A DNA stretch of 46,055 bases from Ignavibacteria bacterium (GCA_012719345.1 JAAYAN010000149.1:1-46055), one strand, 5' to 3'. Shown: positions 8,565 to 16,500, numbered from the stretch's first letter. Notes: a model not told the origin generated them from the sequence alone. Numbers and translations are program-made.

Positions 8565-9404
8565 ATGATTTTGAATAAAAATTATGCAGTGTTTTTTCTT
8601 CTTTTTGTTTGCGGATTGTTTGCCCAGCCGGCTCGGCCAATGTTAAGTCAGTATGCCGAAGTTAAACAGAGGATTGGTTTAACTGATGTTTCTGTAAGCT
8701 ATCACCGGCCAGGTGTAAAAAACCGCGAAATTTGGGGAAAACTTGTCCCTTATAATCAAATATGGCGGGCTGGTGCGAATAATGCTACTGTAGTTGAGTT
8801 TTCGGACGATGTGAAGGTTAACGGAGAGATTATTAAAGCAGGGAAGTATTCTTTTTTTGTAATTCCATCTTCCAAGTCTTTTAATGTAATTTTTAATTCG
8901 GAATGGGATCAGTGGGGAGCATTTTTTATAGATACAGCAAAAAATGTTTTGAATATTGAAGTGAAGCCGGAGAAAAGTTCATTTTGCGAATGGCTTACAT
9001 ATTGTTTTGACGATATAAATATTTACTCGGCAAAGCTTAAACTTAAATGGGAAAATCTGGCTGTTCCCATTTTGGTTGAAGCTTTTACGGATGAAGCAAT
9101 GCTTAAACTTAATAACGATGCTTTAAATAATGCAATGATGCAGCACTATTACACGGCTGTTGCGTTTCTCGAAAATAAATCGAATCTTGATACTGCTCTT
9201 GTTTCAATTCAAAAATCAATAAACATTCAGGGTACTTTTGATAATTTAAAAGTAAAAGCTGAATTGCTTGCATTACAGGAAAAATGGAAAGAAGCTGTTG
9301 CCGCAGGTGAAAAAGCTATATCGGTTGCAGGGGAATCCTCGCCAAAGTTCTATGTTGAGCAATTTTCCGAAAAAGTTATTTCTTGGAAAAAAAAAACTAA
9401 ATAA
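8565..9404 (+). CDS. secreted DUF2911 protein
   Basis: The 279-aa product begins with a signal peptide (MILNKNYAVFFLLFVCGLFA, likely cut after AQPA). The DUF2911 domain follows at about residues 25-165, with its conserved run SVSYHRPGVKNREIWGKLVPY, IWRAGANNATVVEFS and GKYSFFVIPS. DUF2911 is a periplasmic or outer-membrane-associated family of unknown function found mainly in Bacteroidota and relatives. The C-terminal part (about 180-275) is helical with TPR-like repeats (AVAFLENKSNLDTALVSIQK; LQEKWKEAVAAGEKAI). The ATG is preceded by AAAGGA. The gene is monocistronic, facing a bidirectional terminator at 9449-9473. Confidence 0.88.
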   Translation: MILNKNYAVFFLLFVCGLFAQPARPMLSQYAEVKQRIGLTDVSVSYHRPGVKNREIWGKLVPYNQIWRAGANNATVVEFSDDVKVNGEIIKAGKYSFFVIPSSKSFNVIFNSEWDQWGAFFIDTAKNVLNIEVKPEKSSFCEWLTYCFDDINIYSAKLKLKWENLAVPILVEAFTDEAMLKLNNDALNNAMMQHYYTAVAFLENKSNLDTALVSIQKSINIQGTFDNLKVKAELLALQEKWKEAVAAGEKAISVAGESSPKFYVEQFSEKVISWKKKTK

Positions 9405-9440
9405 AAGTTCAAGTTTATATTTCAGCAGAGAATTAATATA

Positions 9441-9473
9441 AAAAAAAAGCACGGGGTGTCCGCGCTTTTTTTT
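9441..9473. terminator. bidirectional intrinsic terminator
   Basis: GCACGG (9449-9454) pairs with CCGCGC (9460-9465) with one A-C mismatch and a 5-nt loop, flanked by A8 on the left and T8 on the right. It sits between two convergent genes (stops at 9404 and 9498) and can serve both. Confidence 0.85.
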
Positions 9474-9497
9474 AGTATATGTAACTTATTTAAGTCT

Positions 9498-11189
9498 TTA
9501 CTTTTCTTTATTATAAAGCCAGGCAGAAATTCCGCCTTCTAGAAGTTTTACATTTTTATATCCTTGAGCTTTTAAAATTACAGCAGCCTCGTAACCACGT
9601 AAAGAAATTTTGCAATATGCAATTATTTCAGCATTCTTGTCTTCAGGAAGTTCATTTAATCGTTTACGCAAAGCTCCAAGCGGAATAAGATGTTCACCTA
9701 TTCCGAGCCGGGTTTGTTCATACTCATCCGGTCCTCGGGTATCAAGTATAAACATTTTATCTCCGCGTTCAAGTTTTTCTTTTAATTCCATTGCCGATAT
9801 TCCGTTAAAAAATCCTCTCATCTTGTTTTGCAGTATATGCGCTCCGGCAATACTGTGGTCTATTGCCAGCGAAAAAGGTGGGGCATAAGGAAGATCCGCG
9901 TTTACCATATCATCTATTGTTAGTCCTGCTTTTACAGCAACAGCCCAAATTGCAATTTGTTTGCTAACATCTCCGGGACCGAGGCATTGAGCTCCTAAAA
10001 TTTTACCTGTTTTTTTATCGGCAAGTATTTTTGTAATAAGAAGTTTTCCGTTCATAAATCCTGGTTTATCGGGGCTTGCATTTATAACTTTTTCGTAATC
10101 AAAACCGTTTTCTTTTGCTTTAGTTTCGGATAACCCAGTAATGCCAACAGCATAATCGAAAATTTTGCATATGCCTGTCTGAATTGTTCCCGGGAAAGTG
10201 GCAACATTTCCGCAGATTGCATTTTCTCCGGCAACACGCCCCTCTAAATTGGCTAAATCCCCGTACGGAGCCAGCACATTTTTCCCGGTGATTAAATTTT
10301 TAATTTCGCAGCAATCACCCACGGCATAAATATCAGGATCGTTAGTCTGCATATATTCATTTACTTTAATTCCTCCGGCTGCACCGGTTTCTATTCCGGC
10401 TTCTTTAGCCAGACGTACATTCGGACGAACGCCGATAGCAACAACAGCAAGCTCGCAAGGTATTTCAATACCGTTTTGAAGTTTCACTCCTACCAGATTT
10501 CCATATTCTCCTATAAATTCTGCTACGCCGTTTTTTGTTATTACATTGGTTTTTGTTTTAAGATAATTTTCAACAAGTTTTGCCATATCCCAATCGAGAA
10601 ATGTAAGCAACTGAGGCAGCAATTCAACAAGGGTTAATTCAATTCCGGCCAGGTGCAAAGCTTCAAGCGTTTCAATACCAATAAGTCCGCCCCCTATAAC
10701 AATGGCTTTTCTAATTGTTCTTTCATCGCGGATTTTACGTAAAAAATCGGCATCCTGCATCGATTGTAAAGTTGTAATTCCCTTAAGATCAATTCCTCTT
10801 ACCGGTGGCATATTTGCGGATGCACCTGTGGCAATAATGAGTTTATCATATTGCTGTGTTCCTGTTTCGCCGGTTAACAGATTTTTATATTCAATTGTTT
10901 TATTTTCGCGGACTATTTTTAAAACTTCTGTATTGTTTTTAGCCATAATTCCTTTCGCATTCCAATAAAAAACAGGATCACGGACAACTCCGGCAGGTGT
11001 GCATAATAATTTATTCCGGTCATCAAAAAATCCGCCCACATAATATGGATATCCGCAGGATGCCATTGAGAGTTCGTTTGATTTTTGGAATACTGTGATT
11101 TCCGCAAATTCGTCCATTCTTCGGGCGCGGGCAGCCGCTTTGGGTCCGGCAGCAGATCCGCCGATAATAATAATTTTTTTATTACTCAT
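9498..11189 (-). CDS. CoA-disulfide reductase-type FAD/NAD(P)H oxidoreductase with C-terminal rhodanese domain
   Basis: The 563-aa fusion has an FAD-binding GGSAAG near residue 10, the single redox Cys45 in SMASCGYPYYVGG typical of CoA-disulfide or NADH-dependent persulfide reductases, and a second dinucleotide fold (IVIGGGLIGIE). An AVGDC motif and a dimerisation domain follow. The C-terminal rhodanese domain (about 465-560) keeps the catalytic Cys526 in AYCKISLRGYEAA. Characterised CoADR-rhodanese fusions reduce CoA persulfides or polysulfides with NAD(P)H. The ATG at 11189 has a strong AAGGAGG. It is the last gene of the DUF134-NifX-MinD operon, 12 bases after the MBL gene, suggesting that operon handles sulfur as well as metal. 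Confidence 0.9.
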   Translation of the reverse strand: MSNKKIIIIGGSAAGPKAAARARRMDEFAEITVFQKSNELSMASCGYPYYVGGFFDDRNKLLCTPAGVVRDPVFYWNAKGIMAKNNTEVLKIVRENKTIEYKNLLTGETGTQQYDKLIIATGASANMPPVRGIDLKGITTLQSMQDADFLRKIRDERTIRKAIVIGGGLIGIETLEALHLAGIELTLVELLPQLLTFLDWDMAKLVENYLKTKTNVITKNGVAEFIGEYGNLVGVKLQNGIEIPCELAVVAIGVRPNVRLAKEAGIETGAAGGIKVNEYMQTNDPDIYAVGDCCEIKNLITGKNVLAPYGDLANLEGRVAGENAICGNVATFPGTIQTGICKIFDYAVGITGLSETKAKENGFDYEKVINASPDKPGFMNGKLLITKILADKKTGKILGAQCLGPGDVSKQIAIWAVAVKAGLTIDDMVNADLPYAPPFSLAIDHSIAGAHILQNKMRGFFNGISAMELKEKLERGDKMFILDTRGPDEYEQTRLGIGEHLIPLGALRKRLNELPEDKNAEIIAYCKISLRGYEAAVILKAQGYKNVKLLEGGISAWLYNKEK

Positions 11190-11201
11190 AACAGCCTCCT
11201 T

Positions 11202-11984
11202 TTAGAAATTAATGATATTTCCTGTTTTTAAGTGATTTATGCCGAATTCGATAAAAAAAGCAGATAAAGCGGGTAATTCGGTGCAGTGCGATGGAATAAT
11301 TTGCGATGGGTTTTCATTTTTCAGATATTCAATAGTTTCAGCTGTTTGCTTATTGTTAAATTTTAAGTGAAAACCGCCGATAACTGAATTAATTTTATTT
11401 ATTCCTGTTACTTTTTTGGCATATTCGCAAATATTGCAAATACCCGAATGAGCGCATCCTGATACAATTATAAGCTGATTATTTTTTATTACTGCAAGTG
11501 CCGAATCATCAATAACAAAATCTTCTTCACCTTTTTCATCCTTAAAAGTTGTTGTTTTTGATTCAAAACTGTTTAGTCGGGGAATTTCTCCGAGGAAAAC
11601 AATTTTATCCGATATAAAATGCGGTTCGCGGTAAGTAATAAGATTAAACTTGCTTTCAAGTTCTTCTTTAATTAATGCCAAACCGATGTTAGTTTTTCCG
11701 TTTTTTCTGAATCGTTTAATAAATGCATCAGGATGAGTTAATAAAGTCTTATTAGAAATATATCTCAATCCGTCGCCATGATCCCAATGCCCGTGACTTA
11801 ATACAATTAAATCTGCTTTTTCGGCAATATCAATTTTTAATTTTTCAGCATTTCTAAGGAAAAGGTCGCTGTGCCCGGTATCAAACAGAATATTCATTCC
11901 GTCATATTCTATAAAATAGGATAATCCGTGTTCTGCGCCGAAAATGCTGCCCGCAGTGTTTTCTGTAAGTACTGTAAGTTTCAT
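11202..11984 (-). CDS. MBL-fold metallo-hydrolase (COG1237-like)
   Basis: The 260-aa protein has the metallo-beta-lactamase metal site SHGHWDHGDGL (about residues 63-73), a further GCAHSGICN motif and a C-terminal SHC. This matches the COG1237 group, some members of which are annotated as dihydropterin ribofuranosylaminobenzene phosphate synthases; the true substrate here is unknown. Its ATG overlaps the stop of the preceding MinD gene by 4 bases (11981-11984), implying translational coupling. COG1237 proteins frequently occur beside MinD/NifX clusters, as here, so it likely acts in that pathway. Confidence 0.85.
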   Translation of the reverse strand: MKLTVLTENTAGSIFGAEHGLSYFIEYDGMNILFDTGHSDLFLRNAEKLKIDIAEKADLIVLSHGHWDHGDGLRYISNKTLLTHPDAFIKRFRKNGKTNIGLALIKEELESKFNLITYREPHFISDKIVFLGEIPRLNSFESKTTTFKDEKGEEDFVIDDSALAVIKNNQLIIVSGCAHSGICNICEYAKKVTGINKINSVIGGFHLKFNNKQTAETIEYLKNENPSQIIPSHCTELPALSAFFIEFGINHLKTGNIINF

Positions 11985-12883
11985 AAATAACTTACCTTTT
12001 TAGATTCAAACTTATTATATTCTTTTATCTTTTGCCAGATTTGTTTTATGTTTTCTGAAATTTCATTTTCAGGAGAATACTCTACAATAGTTTTTCCGGC
12101 AACTACTGATTCAACCATAATCGGGTCGAATTGTATTTTTCCGAGAAGGGGGACTTGATTTTCCGAAAGATATAATTCTATAGCGTGGCTAACTTCGGGA
12201 TTAAGATCATACTTGTTAATAACTGCAACGATTGGAATACTACAAGTGCGTATCAATTCAATAAGACGGCTTGCATCGTGAAGTCCCGATTTTGAAGGTT
12301 CAATAACCACAATTACCAGATTTGTGCCTGTAACCGCTGCTATTACCGGGCATCCAATTCCCGGCGAACCATCGTTTAAAATATAATCTGCTTTTAATTC
12401 TTTAGCCAATTCTTTTGCTTTGGTTCTTACTTGTGTAACCAATTTTCCTGAGTTTTCTTCACCGGGACCCATATAAGCATGCACAAGTTTACCAAAACGG
12501 GTATCGGAAACATACCAAAAATTATTGATGCTTTTTTCTGAAGTTATAGCGTGAAAAGGGCACAGCCTTTCGCAAAGCCGGCAGCCTTCGCATAAGAATT
12601 CATTAATTTCGTAATGCCCTTCATCATTCTGATAAATAGCTCCAAAACGGCAATTGCTGAAACATAATCCGCAGTCGGAGCACTTTTCTTCGTCTATATG
12701 TGCTGTCCACGAACCGTGAAATGTATGTTTTTCTTGTATTTTAGGATTAAAAATTAAATGGAGATCGGCAGCGTCAACATCATTATCGCAAAAAACCGCA
12801 TTTTCGGCAACAGACGCTAATGCTGCTGTTAAACTAGTTTTTCCTGTACCGCCTTTTCCACTGAGTACTGTAATTTCAAACAT
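11981..12883 (-). CDS. MinD-superfamily ATPase with inserted ferredoxin domain (second copy)
   Basis: From ATG 12883 the product is 300 aa and begins MFEITVLSGKGGTGKTSLT, a deviant Walker A. Two [4Fe-4S] motifs are inserted after the first part of the ATPase fold: C68, C71, C74, C78 and C98, C101, C104, C108. NDGSPGIGCPV is the switch region. The frame could begin at 12898, but GAGG sits correctly for 12883, which overlaps the preceding gene by 8 bases. This is the COG1149 type found in pairs in the Desulfovibrio orange-protein (ORP) complex. It probably couples ATP hydrolysis to assembly or transfer of a metal-sulfur cluster. It is clearly paralogous to the gene just upstream. Confidence 0.9.
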   Translation of the reverse strand: MFEITVLSGKGGTGKTSLTAALASVAENAVFCDNDVDAADLHLIFNPKIQEKHTFHGSWTAHIDEEKCSDCGLCFSNCRFGAIYQNDEGHYEINEFLCEGCRLCERLCPFHAITSEKSINNFWYVSDTRFGKLVHAYMGPGEENSGKLVTQVRTKAKELAKELKADYILNDGSPGIGCPVIAAVTGTNLVIVVIEPSKSGLHDASRLIELIRTCSIPIVAVINKYDLNPEVSHAIELYLSENQVPLLGKIQFDPIMVESVVAGKTIVEYSPENEISENIKQIWQKIKEYNKFESKKVSYL

Positions 12884-13757
12884 TATTAAACCTCGCAATT
12901 ATTTTATTAACAAGATCAACATAAATTTTTGAAATATTTTCGGGAACATTATTAAGTAAATTTCCTGAAGCATATTTTCCTGCATAATCTTTATCAAAAG
13001 GTATTTCAGCAAGCAATTCAATATTTTCTTTTTTAAGATAATCGTAAACTTCCAAATTTCCCAGACCTGCCTTATTGATTATAACTCCGAAAGGTTTTTC
13101 TATTTTTCGCAATAAATCGATCATTAATTTCATATCATGCAACCCAAAAGGAGTAGGTTCTGTAACAAGTAAAATGTAATCCGAATCAGTAACTGTGGCT
13201 ACAACCGGACAGCTTGTTCCCGGCGGGGCATCAAAAATTATTATTTCATTTTCGCCGTTGATACCGGGTTTCATCTTCTTTATTACCATTGTTTGCATTG
13301 CTGAACCGATTTTAAGTTTTCCCTCTGTTAAACCGTTGCCGATTCCAATATCGTAGTTTGTGATATTTCCTATCATATTTTGAACTTCGGTTATTGCGCC
13401 ATGCTCGCAGGCAAAGGTGCAGGCTCCGCAGGAATGACACATATTTGCATTTATTTCGGCAAATTTTGCCGGAGGAATTACAACAATTGCATTGAATTCA
13501 CAATATGATACACATTTCCGGCAAAAACGGCATTTTTCCTCATTTATTACAGGAATTGTTTGAAAAACTTTTTCTGTACTTTTTATTGCAGCTTGCGGAA
13601 AAAAAATCAAATCGTTAGGCTCCTCAACATCACAATCAACCAATACTGTTTTTGATGTATAAATTTCAGTTATTTTTGTAAATAGATTTACGGAAACAGT
13701 TGTTTTGCCGGTACCGCCTTTACCGCTGGCAACTGCAATTTTAAAAACTTTTTTCAT
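12876..13757 (-). CDS. MinD-superfamily ATPase with inserted ferredoxin domain (first copy)
   Basis: The 293-aa protein starts MKKVFKIAVASGKGGTGKTT. It has two ferredoxin motifs (C76, C79, C82, C86 and C107, C110, C113, C117) and the switch motif FDAPPGTSCPVVATV. Domain order equals that of its downstream neighbour, so the two probably arose by duplication and may work as a heterodimer, as proposed for the paired ATPases in ORP-type clusters. ATG 13757 overlaps the end of the DUF89 gene by 17 bases. A role in scaffold-type Fe-S or Mo-containing cluster handling is inferred from family and neighbours, not from any unique residue. Confidence 0.9.
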   Translation of the reverse strand: MKKVFKIAVASGKGGTGKTTVSVNLFTKITEIYTSKTVLVDCDVEEPNDLIFFPQAAIKSTEKVFQTIPVINEEKCRFCRKCVSYCEFNAIVVIPPAKFAEINANMCHSCGACTFACEHGAITEVQNMIGNITNYDIGIGNGLTEGKLKIGSAMQTMVIKKMKPGINGENEIIIFDAPPGTSCPVVATVTDSDYILLVTEPTPFGLHDMKLMIDLLRKIEKPFGVIINKAGLGNLEVYDYLKKENIELLAEIPFDKDYAGKYASGNLLNNVPENISKIYVDLVNKIIARFNNV

Positions 13758-14601
13758 AATACTTTTTTCCTGTTATAACTAAATCTCCTATATTTACCTT
13801 CAGCATATTTGCAATAGGTTTGCATTTTGCCATTAGCAAAAAGTAAATATTTTTTTCTTTGTTTGTGTACAACCCTTCAAAATTGCCCATACCTTTTGAA
13901 ATTACCAGATCAGCTTTGTAAAATATTTCTAAAAATTCATCGGAACAATATTCTAAAAGCGTAGAAGGAGCATCGTATCCGTTTGAAATGATTTTGCAGA
14001 TATTGTTCATTCCGGTCTGTACAGCATCTTGAAAAGTAACATCATTAATTACCGGTTCGCCTCTTACGACAAAAAAAACATCAGGGTGTTTTATTGTTTC
14101 AATAAAAATCCTGTCAAATACAATTTCTCCGGAATTATCTCCGAGATACAAAACATTTTTTGCTTTTTTTATTTGTTCAAATAATTCTTCACTGTCATCA
14201 ATAGCAAGAGGTTTTTCAAGATTATTTTTAATCAGATCTGTAATATTCCCGTTAACGCTTTTTGCACCGTAATCTATTACATTCCCGGCTATTGCAAGCT
14301 TTGCAGAGCAGAGAAGAGGATTACTGCTTTTCTCGATATACATTTTCCAATTTTCGTATTCGCTTAAAATTAGATTGTTGGTAAACATTTTTTCTTCGGA
14401 ATACGGATCGGGATTATTTAATTTTTTACGGACAAGCCTGTGGATTTTAGCTGCCAGATAAGGATTATCCGTATTTGCGTTTTCTTTAAGCAAAATTTGC
14501 GTTTCATTTAATAGCTCATTGGCAGAGTTACTTAAAGGTTTAAACTTTTCTATCAGTTTTTTTACTGTACTAGTATGGCAGCTGTAACATTCATGCTGCA
14601 T
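13741..14601 (-). CDS. DUF89/ARMT1-like protein (COG1578)
   Basis: The 286-aa product matches the DUF89 family of metal-dependent phosphatases. Signature segments are YLGDNSGEIVFDR (about residues 150-162), FVVRGEPVINDVT and LVISKGMGNFEGL, carrying the Asp/Asn residues that hold the metal in this fold. An N-terminal ECYSCH pair of cysteines is also typical of the prokaryotic COG1578 branch. Family members dephosphorylate damaged or reactive phosphometabolites; the substrate here is unknown. It starts 1 base after the stop of the preceding NifX-like gene and overlaps the following MinD gene. This neighbourhood recurs in anaerobes (recalled). Confidence 0.85.
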   Translation of the reverse strand: MQHECYSCHTSTVKKLIEKFKPLSNSANELLNETQILLKENANTDNPYLAAKIHRLVRKKLNNPDPYSEEKMFTNNLILSEYENWKMYIEKSSNPLLCSAKLAIAGNVIDYGAKSVNGNITDLIKNNLEKPLAIDDSEELFEQIKKAKNVLYLGDNSGEIVFDRIFIETIKHPDVFFVVRGEPVINDVTFQDAVQTGMNNICKIISNGYDAPSTLLEYCSDEFLEIFYKADLVISKGMGNFEGLYTNKEKNIYFLLMAKCKPIANMLKVNIGDLVITGKKYYEKSF

Positions 14602-14602
14602 A

Positions 14603-14941
14603 TTAATGATCGCAATAATTAGCGTTTAAAGATAAAGTATTATTTATAAGACCTTCAGCCAATTTTTCTGGTTCAAGTTTTGGTGCGCCTACAAAAACAT
14701 TTACCTTATTCTGGTTGAACAATTCAATTGCTCTTTGTCCCATACCGCCTGCAATAACATCGGTTACGCCTTTTTCTGCCAGCCAAGGAGGTAAAAGTCC
14801 TGGTTGATGTGGCGGGGCATCAGTTTCATTTATTGAAGAAATTTTACCATTTTCAATGTCTAACAAAGTAAATTGCTGACAATGTCCGAAATGTTCATCT
14901 AAAAGACCATTGCTTGTAGGGATTGCTATTCGTTTTTTCAT
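14603..14941 (-). CDS. NifX/NifB-family (orange-protein-like) cluster-binding protein
   Basis: The 112-aa protein belongs to the dinitrogenase iron-molybdenum cofactor (NifX/COG1433) fold: MKKRIAIPTSNGLLDEHFGH, FTLLDIENGKI, VTDVIAGGMGQRAIELF and VFVGAP. The HFGHCQQF motif supplies His and Cys ligands suited to a metal cluster. No nif genes are present, so a nitrogenase role is unlikely; ORP of Desulfovibrio, which carries a Mo-Cu-S cluster, is the closest functional model I know. It lies downstream of a hairpin at 14971-15026 and 1 base before the DUF89 gene. Confidence 0.88.
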   Translation of the reverse strand: MKKRIAIPTSNGLLDEHFGHCQQFTLLDIENGKISSINETDAPPHQPGLLPPWLAEKGVTDVIAGGMGQRAIELFNQNKVNVFVGAPKLEPEKLAEGLINNTLSLNANYCDH

Positions 14942-14970
14942 AAATGTTTATCCTAAAATAGTTTAATAAT

Positions 14971-15026
14971 AAAACTGAACCTGATGTCAAAATAGGAAGC
15001 GAAAATCAGTTTTCAGGTTCAGTTTT
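14971..15026 (-). terminator. intra-operon hairpin, possible attenuator
   Basis: AAAACTGAACCTGA (14971-14984) is perfectly complementary to TCAGGTTCAGTTTT (15013-15026) over 14 bp with a 28-nt loop. On the minus strand it lies between the DUF5320 stop (15038) and the next ATG (14941), and the stem is followed by TTTTATTATT. A weak or partial terminator, or an mRNA-stabilising hairpin that sets the ratio of upstream small proteins to downstream ATPases, is the likely role. Confidence 0.6.
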
Positions 15027-15037
15027 TTCTGATTTAA

Positions 15038-15256
15038 TCAGGCTCTGCCGCGTCCCATTCCTCTACCGCCGGCACGACCTCTTCCTCCTCCGCCTCTGCC
15101 GCGTCCCATTCCCAAACCTCTTCCGTAAGTCTGGTTTTGGTCGGAACCCTGCTGCTCATCAGTTTCGGTATTTTTGTTTTTGGGGTTGCATCTTCCCATT
15201 CCTCTTCCTGTCCGTGGTCCTTCACCCTGCGGACCGGTTCTATCTAATCCAGGCAT
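15038..15256 (-). CDS. DUF5320 glycine/arginine/methionine-rich small protein
   Basis: From ATG 15256 the product is 72 aa, beginning MPGLDRTGPQGEGPRTGRGM, the DUF5320 signature, followed by GRCNP and a polar linker. The tail (about 45-72) is almost wholly Gly, Arg, Met and Ala (GRGLGMGRGRGGGGRGRAGG). The frame extends to 15304, but AAGGAGG lies 8 bases before 15256 and the earlier residues do not fit the family. Function is unknown; family members are usually found beside NifX-like genes, as here between two of them. The tail may bind nucleic acid or an acidic partner. Confidence 0.88.
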   Translation of the reverse strand: MPGLDRTGPQGEGPRTGRGMGRCNPKNKNTETDEQQGSDQNQTYGRGLGMGRGRGGGGRGRAGGRGMGRGRA

Positions 15257-15306
15257 AAATCGCCTCCTTATTTTTGTTAATATTCTGCGCCAGTTTAGCG
15301 CCATTA

Positions 15307-15624
15307 TTATCCTTTTAATTTACTGATAATTGTTTCAATGGAACTGGAATCGTTTGAAAGTATTACCATTTGAATATTAAACTTATTTAAGTACTCTTTA
15401 GCTTTCGGACCAAAATCTCCTGAAATTACTTTTGCTACTCCAAGCTCAGCCATTTTTTCTGAAGCTTTTATTCCTGCTCCTCCGCTTAGGTTTGCACAAT
15501 CGTTCTCAAAAAATTCAGTGTTGCCGGTTTCATCATCAATTACACAAAACCAGGCTGCTCTTCCAAAACGCAGATCGAACTGAGCTGAAGTTCCATTTCC
15601 TTTTGATGTTATTGCTGTTTTCAT
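15307..15624 (-). CDS. NifX/NifB-family cluster-binding protein (variant)
   Basis: The 105-aa protein is a second member of the NifX/COG1433 fold: MKTAITSKGNGTSAQFDLRF, WFCVIDDETG, GAGIKASEKMAELGVAKVIS and GPKAKEYL. The position of the usual HFGR/HFGH motif reads RFGRAAWFC, so the histidine is replaced by arginine while a cysteine follows. It may bind a different cluster from its neighbour at 14603-14941. The gene starts 1 base after DUF134 and 50 bases before DUF5320, clearly in the same operon. Confidence 0.87.
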   Translation of the reverse strand: MKTAITSKGNGTSAQFDLRFGRAAWFCVIDDETGNTEFFENDCANLSGGAGIKASEKMAELGVAKVISGDFGPKAKEYLNKFNIQMVILSNDSSSIETIISKLKG

Positions 15625-15625
15625 A

Positions 15626-16039
15626 TTATATCTTTAACTTGTTTAAGAAATCAATTTTATCCGATTTACAAACTGGGCATTTTTGTTCGGTTAAGTTTGA
15701 AGGCATAGTGAATTTTGCGCTGCAATTATGGCAAAACAACCAGTCGTTATCTAAAACTGCATTCCCGAAAACTGTTTTAATTTCGCGGGTTTCAACAAGC
15801 GCCGAAGCTATTTTACGGCGTGCGCTTTCGTAAATGCGGGCAAATGTAGCTCGTGATACTCCCATAAGTTCGCAGGCTTCTTCATGTTTTAAAAGATCGT
15901 AATCTGCAAGTTTAATCGCTTCGTACTCCTCATAGAATAATGATATGTGTTCAGCTGATTCCCCGACAGTTCCATAAGGTTTGTAGCCTTGAAAACCAGG
16001 CGGGGCAACTATTCTTCTATGTCTTCTTCTTCTTGGCAT
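15626..16039 (-). CDS. DUF134 family HTH protein with C-terminal zinc ribbon, candidate regulator
   Basis: The 137-aa product fits DUF134 (COG1342): a basic N-terminus (MPRRRRHRRIVAPPG), EEYEAIKLADYDLLKHEEAC and a sigma-region-4-like helix-turn-helix ELMGVSRATFARIYESARRK (about 57-76). Many DUF134 proteins stop there, but this one adds C103/C106 and C121/C124, a zinc-ribbon arrangement that could sense metal or redox state. It is the first gene of the nine-gene operon, and its ATG is only 13 bases from the -10 element. The palindrome at 16061-16076 sits in its own promoter, so autoregulation is a natural guess. Direct DNA binding is not shown by sequence alone. Confidence 0.88.
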   Translation of the reverse strand: MPRRRRHRRIVAPPGFQGYKPYGTVGESAEHISLFYEEYEAIKLADYDLLKHEEACELMGVSRATFARIYESARRKIASALVETREIKTVFGNAVLDNDWLFCHNCSAKFTMPSNLTEQKCPVCKSDKIDFLNKLKI

Positions 16040-16052
16040 AAATAACTCAGCA

Positions 16053-16083
16053 CAAATATAATGAGAATATTCTCATAATGCAA
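16053..16083 (-). promoter_or_regulatory. promoter and palindromic operator of the DUF134-NifX-MinD operon
   Basis: Read on the minus strand: TTG (16083-16081), a 20-nt spacer, then TATATTTG (16060-16053), which matches the Bacteroidota -7 consensus TAnnTTTG. The spacer contains the perfect 16-bp palindrome ATGAGAATATTCTCAT (16061-16076). A protein bound there would cover the polymerase contact region, so repression is the simplest model. The same arrangement occurs at 19890-19920; bases 16055-16077 are identical to 19892-19914. Confidence 0.82.
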
Positions 16084-16098
16084 TAATAAATTTTGTTA

Positions 16099-16500
16099 TT
16101 AAAAAACAATTTCTTCTATTTTCCCGCTATACATTTTATTATCAGTCATATTCATAATTACACATTTTTGCGAGGCATTAAAAACAGTGTTAGTTCCGAC
16201 TTTAATTTCGGCATTAAAAACATATATTCCGCGATTAATGCTTTGCAATTGCATATATCCAATAGGTTTATCGAATAGTTTTATTTGTTTTTTGTATTTC
16301 ATTTCGCAGGAGGCAACAACGAGATAATAATTATTTGCAAGAAGTTTCTGCAGACTGCATATTTCCGAAAAACATTTAATTCGTAAATCTTCCAGCCAGC
16401 GTACATAAACAATATTGTTTAAATGACCCGCAATGTCAATATCGTAGGTGTTTACTTTAAATGGAATTTCGATACTTATTATTTTTGCTGCATTATGCAT
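16099..16500 (-). CDS. acyl-CoA thioesterase (hotdog fold, YbgC/4HBT-like)
   Basis: The 133-aa product has the single hotdog domain of the 4-hydroxybenzoyl-CoA thioesterase group, with the active-site region VNTYDIDIAGHLNNIVYVRWLEDLR (about residues 16-40), whose Asp followed by GHLNN is diagnostic. The acyl substrate is unknown. It overlaps the methyltransferase gene by 8 bases and is the last gene of the Mrp operon. Its link to Mrp-type functions is not obvious and it may be a passenger. No clear terminator follows before 16083. Confidence 0.82.
   Translation of the reverse strand: MHNAAKIISIEIPFKVNTYDIDIAGHLNNIVYVRWLEDLRIKCFSEICSLQKLLANNYYLVVASCEMKYKKQIKLFDKPIGYMQLQSINRGIYVFNAEIKVGTNTVFNASQKCVIMNMTDNKMYSGKIEEIVF

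Noticed and set aside
15034-15225. Acidic alternative-frame ORF overlapping DUF5320
   Set aside because: It is a shadow of the Gly/Arg-rich repeat codons; the frame with the strong SD and family signature is the real one.
14603-15624. Nitrogenase cofactor (nif) genes
   Set aside because: The NifX-like proteins resemble the NifX fold, but no nifHDKEN or nifB is present and the neighbours fit an ORP-type cluster instead.
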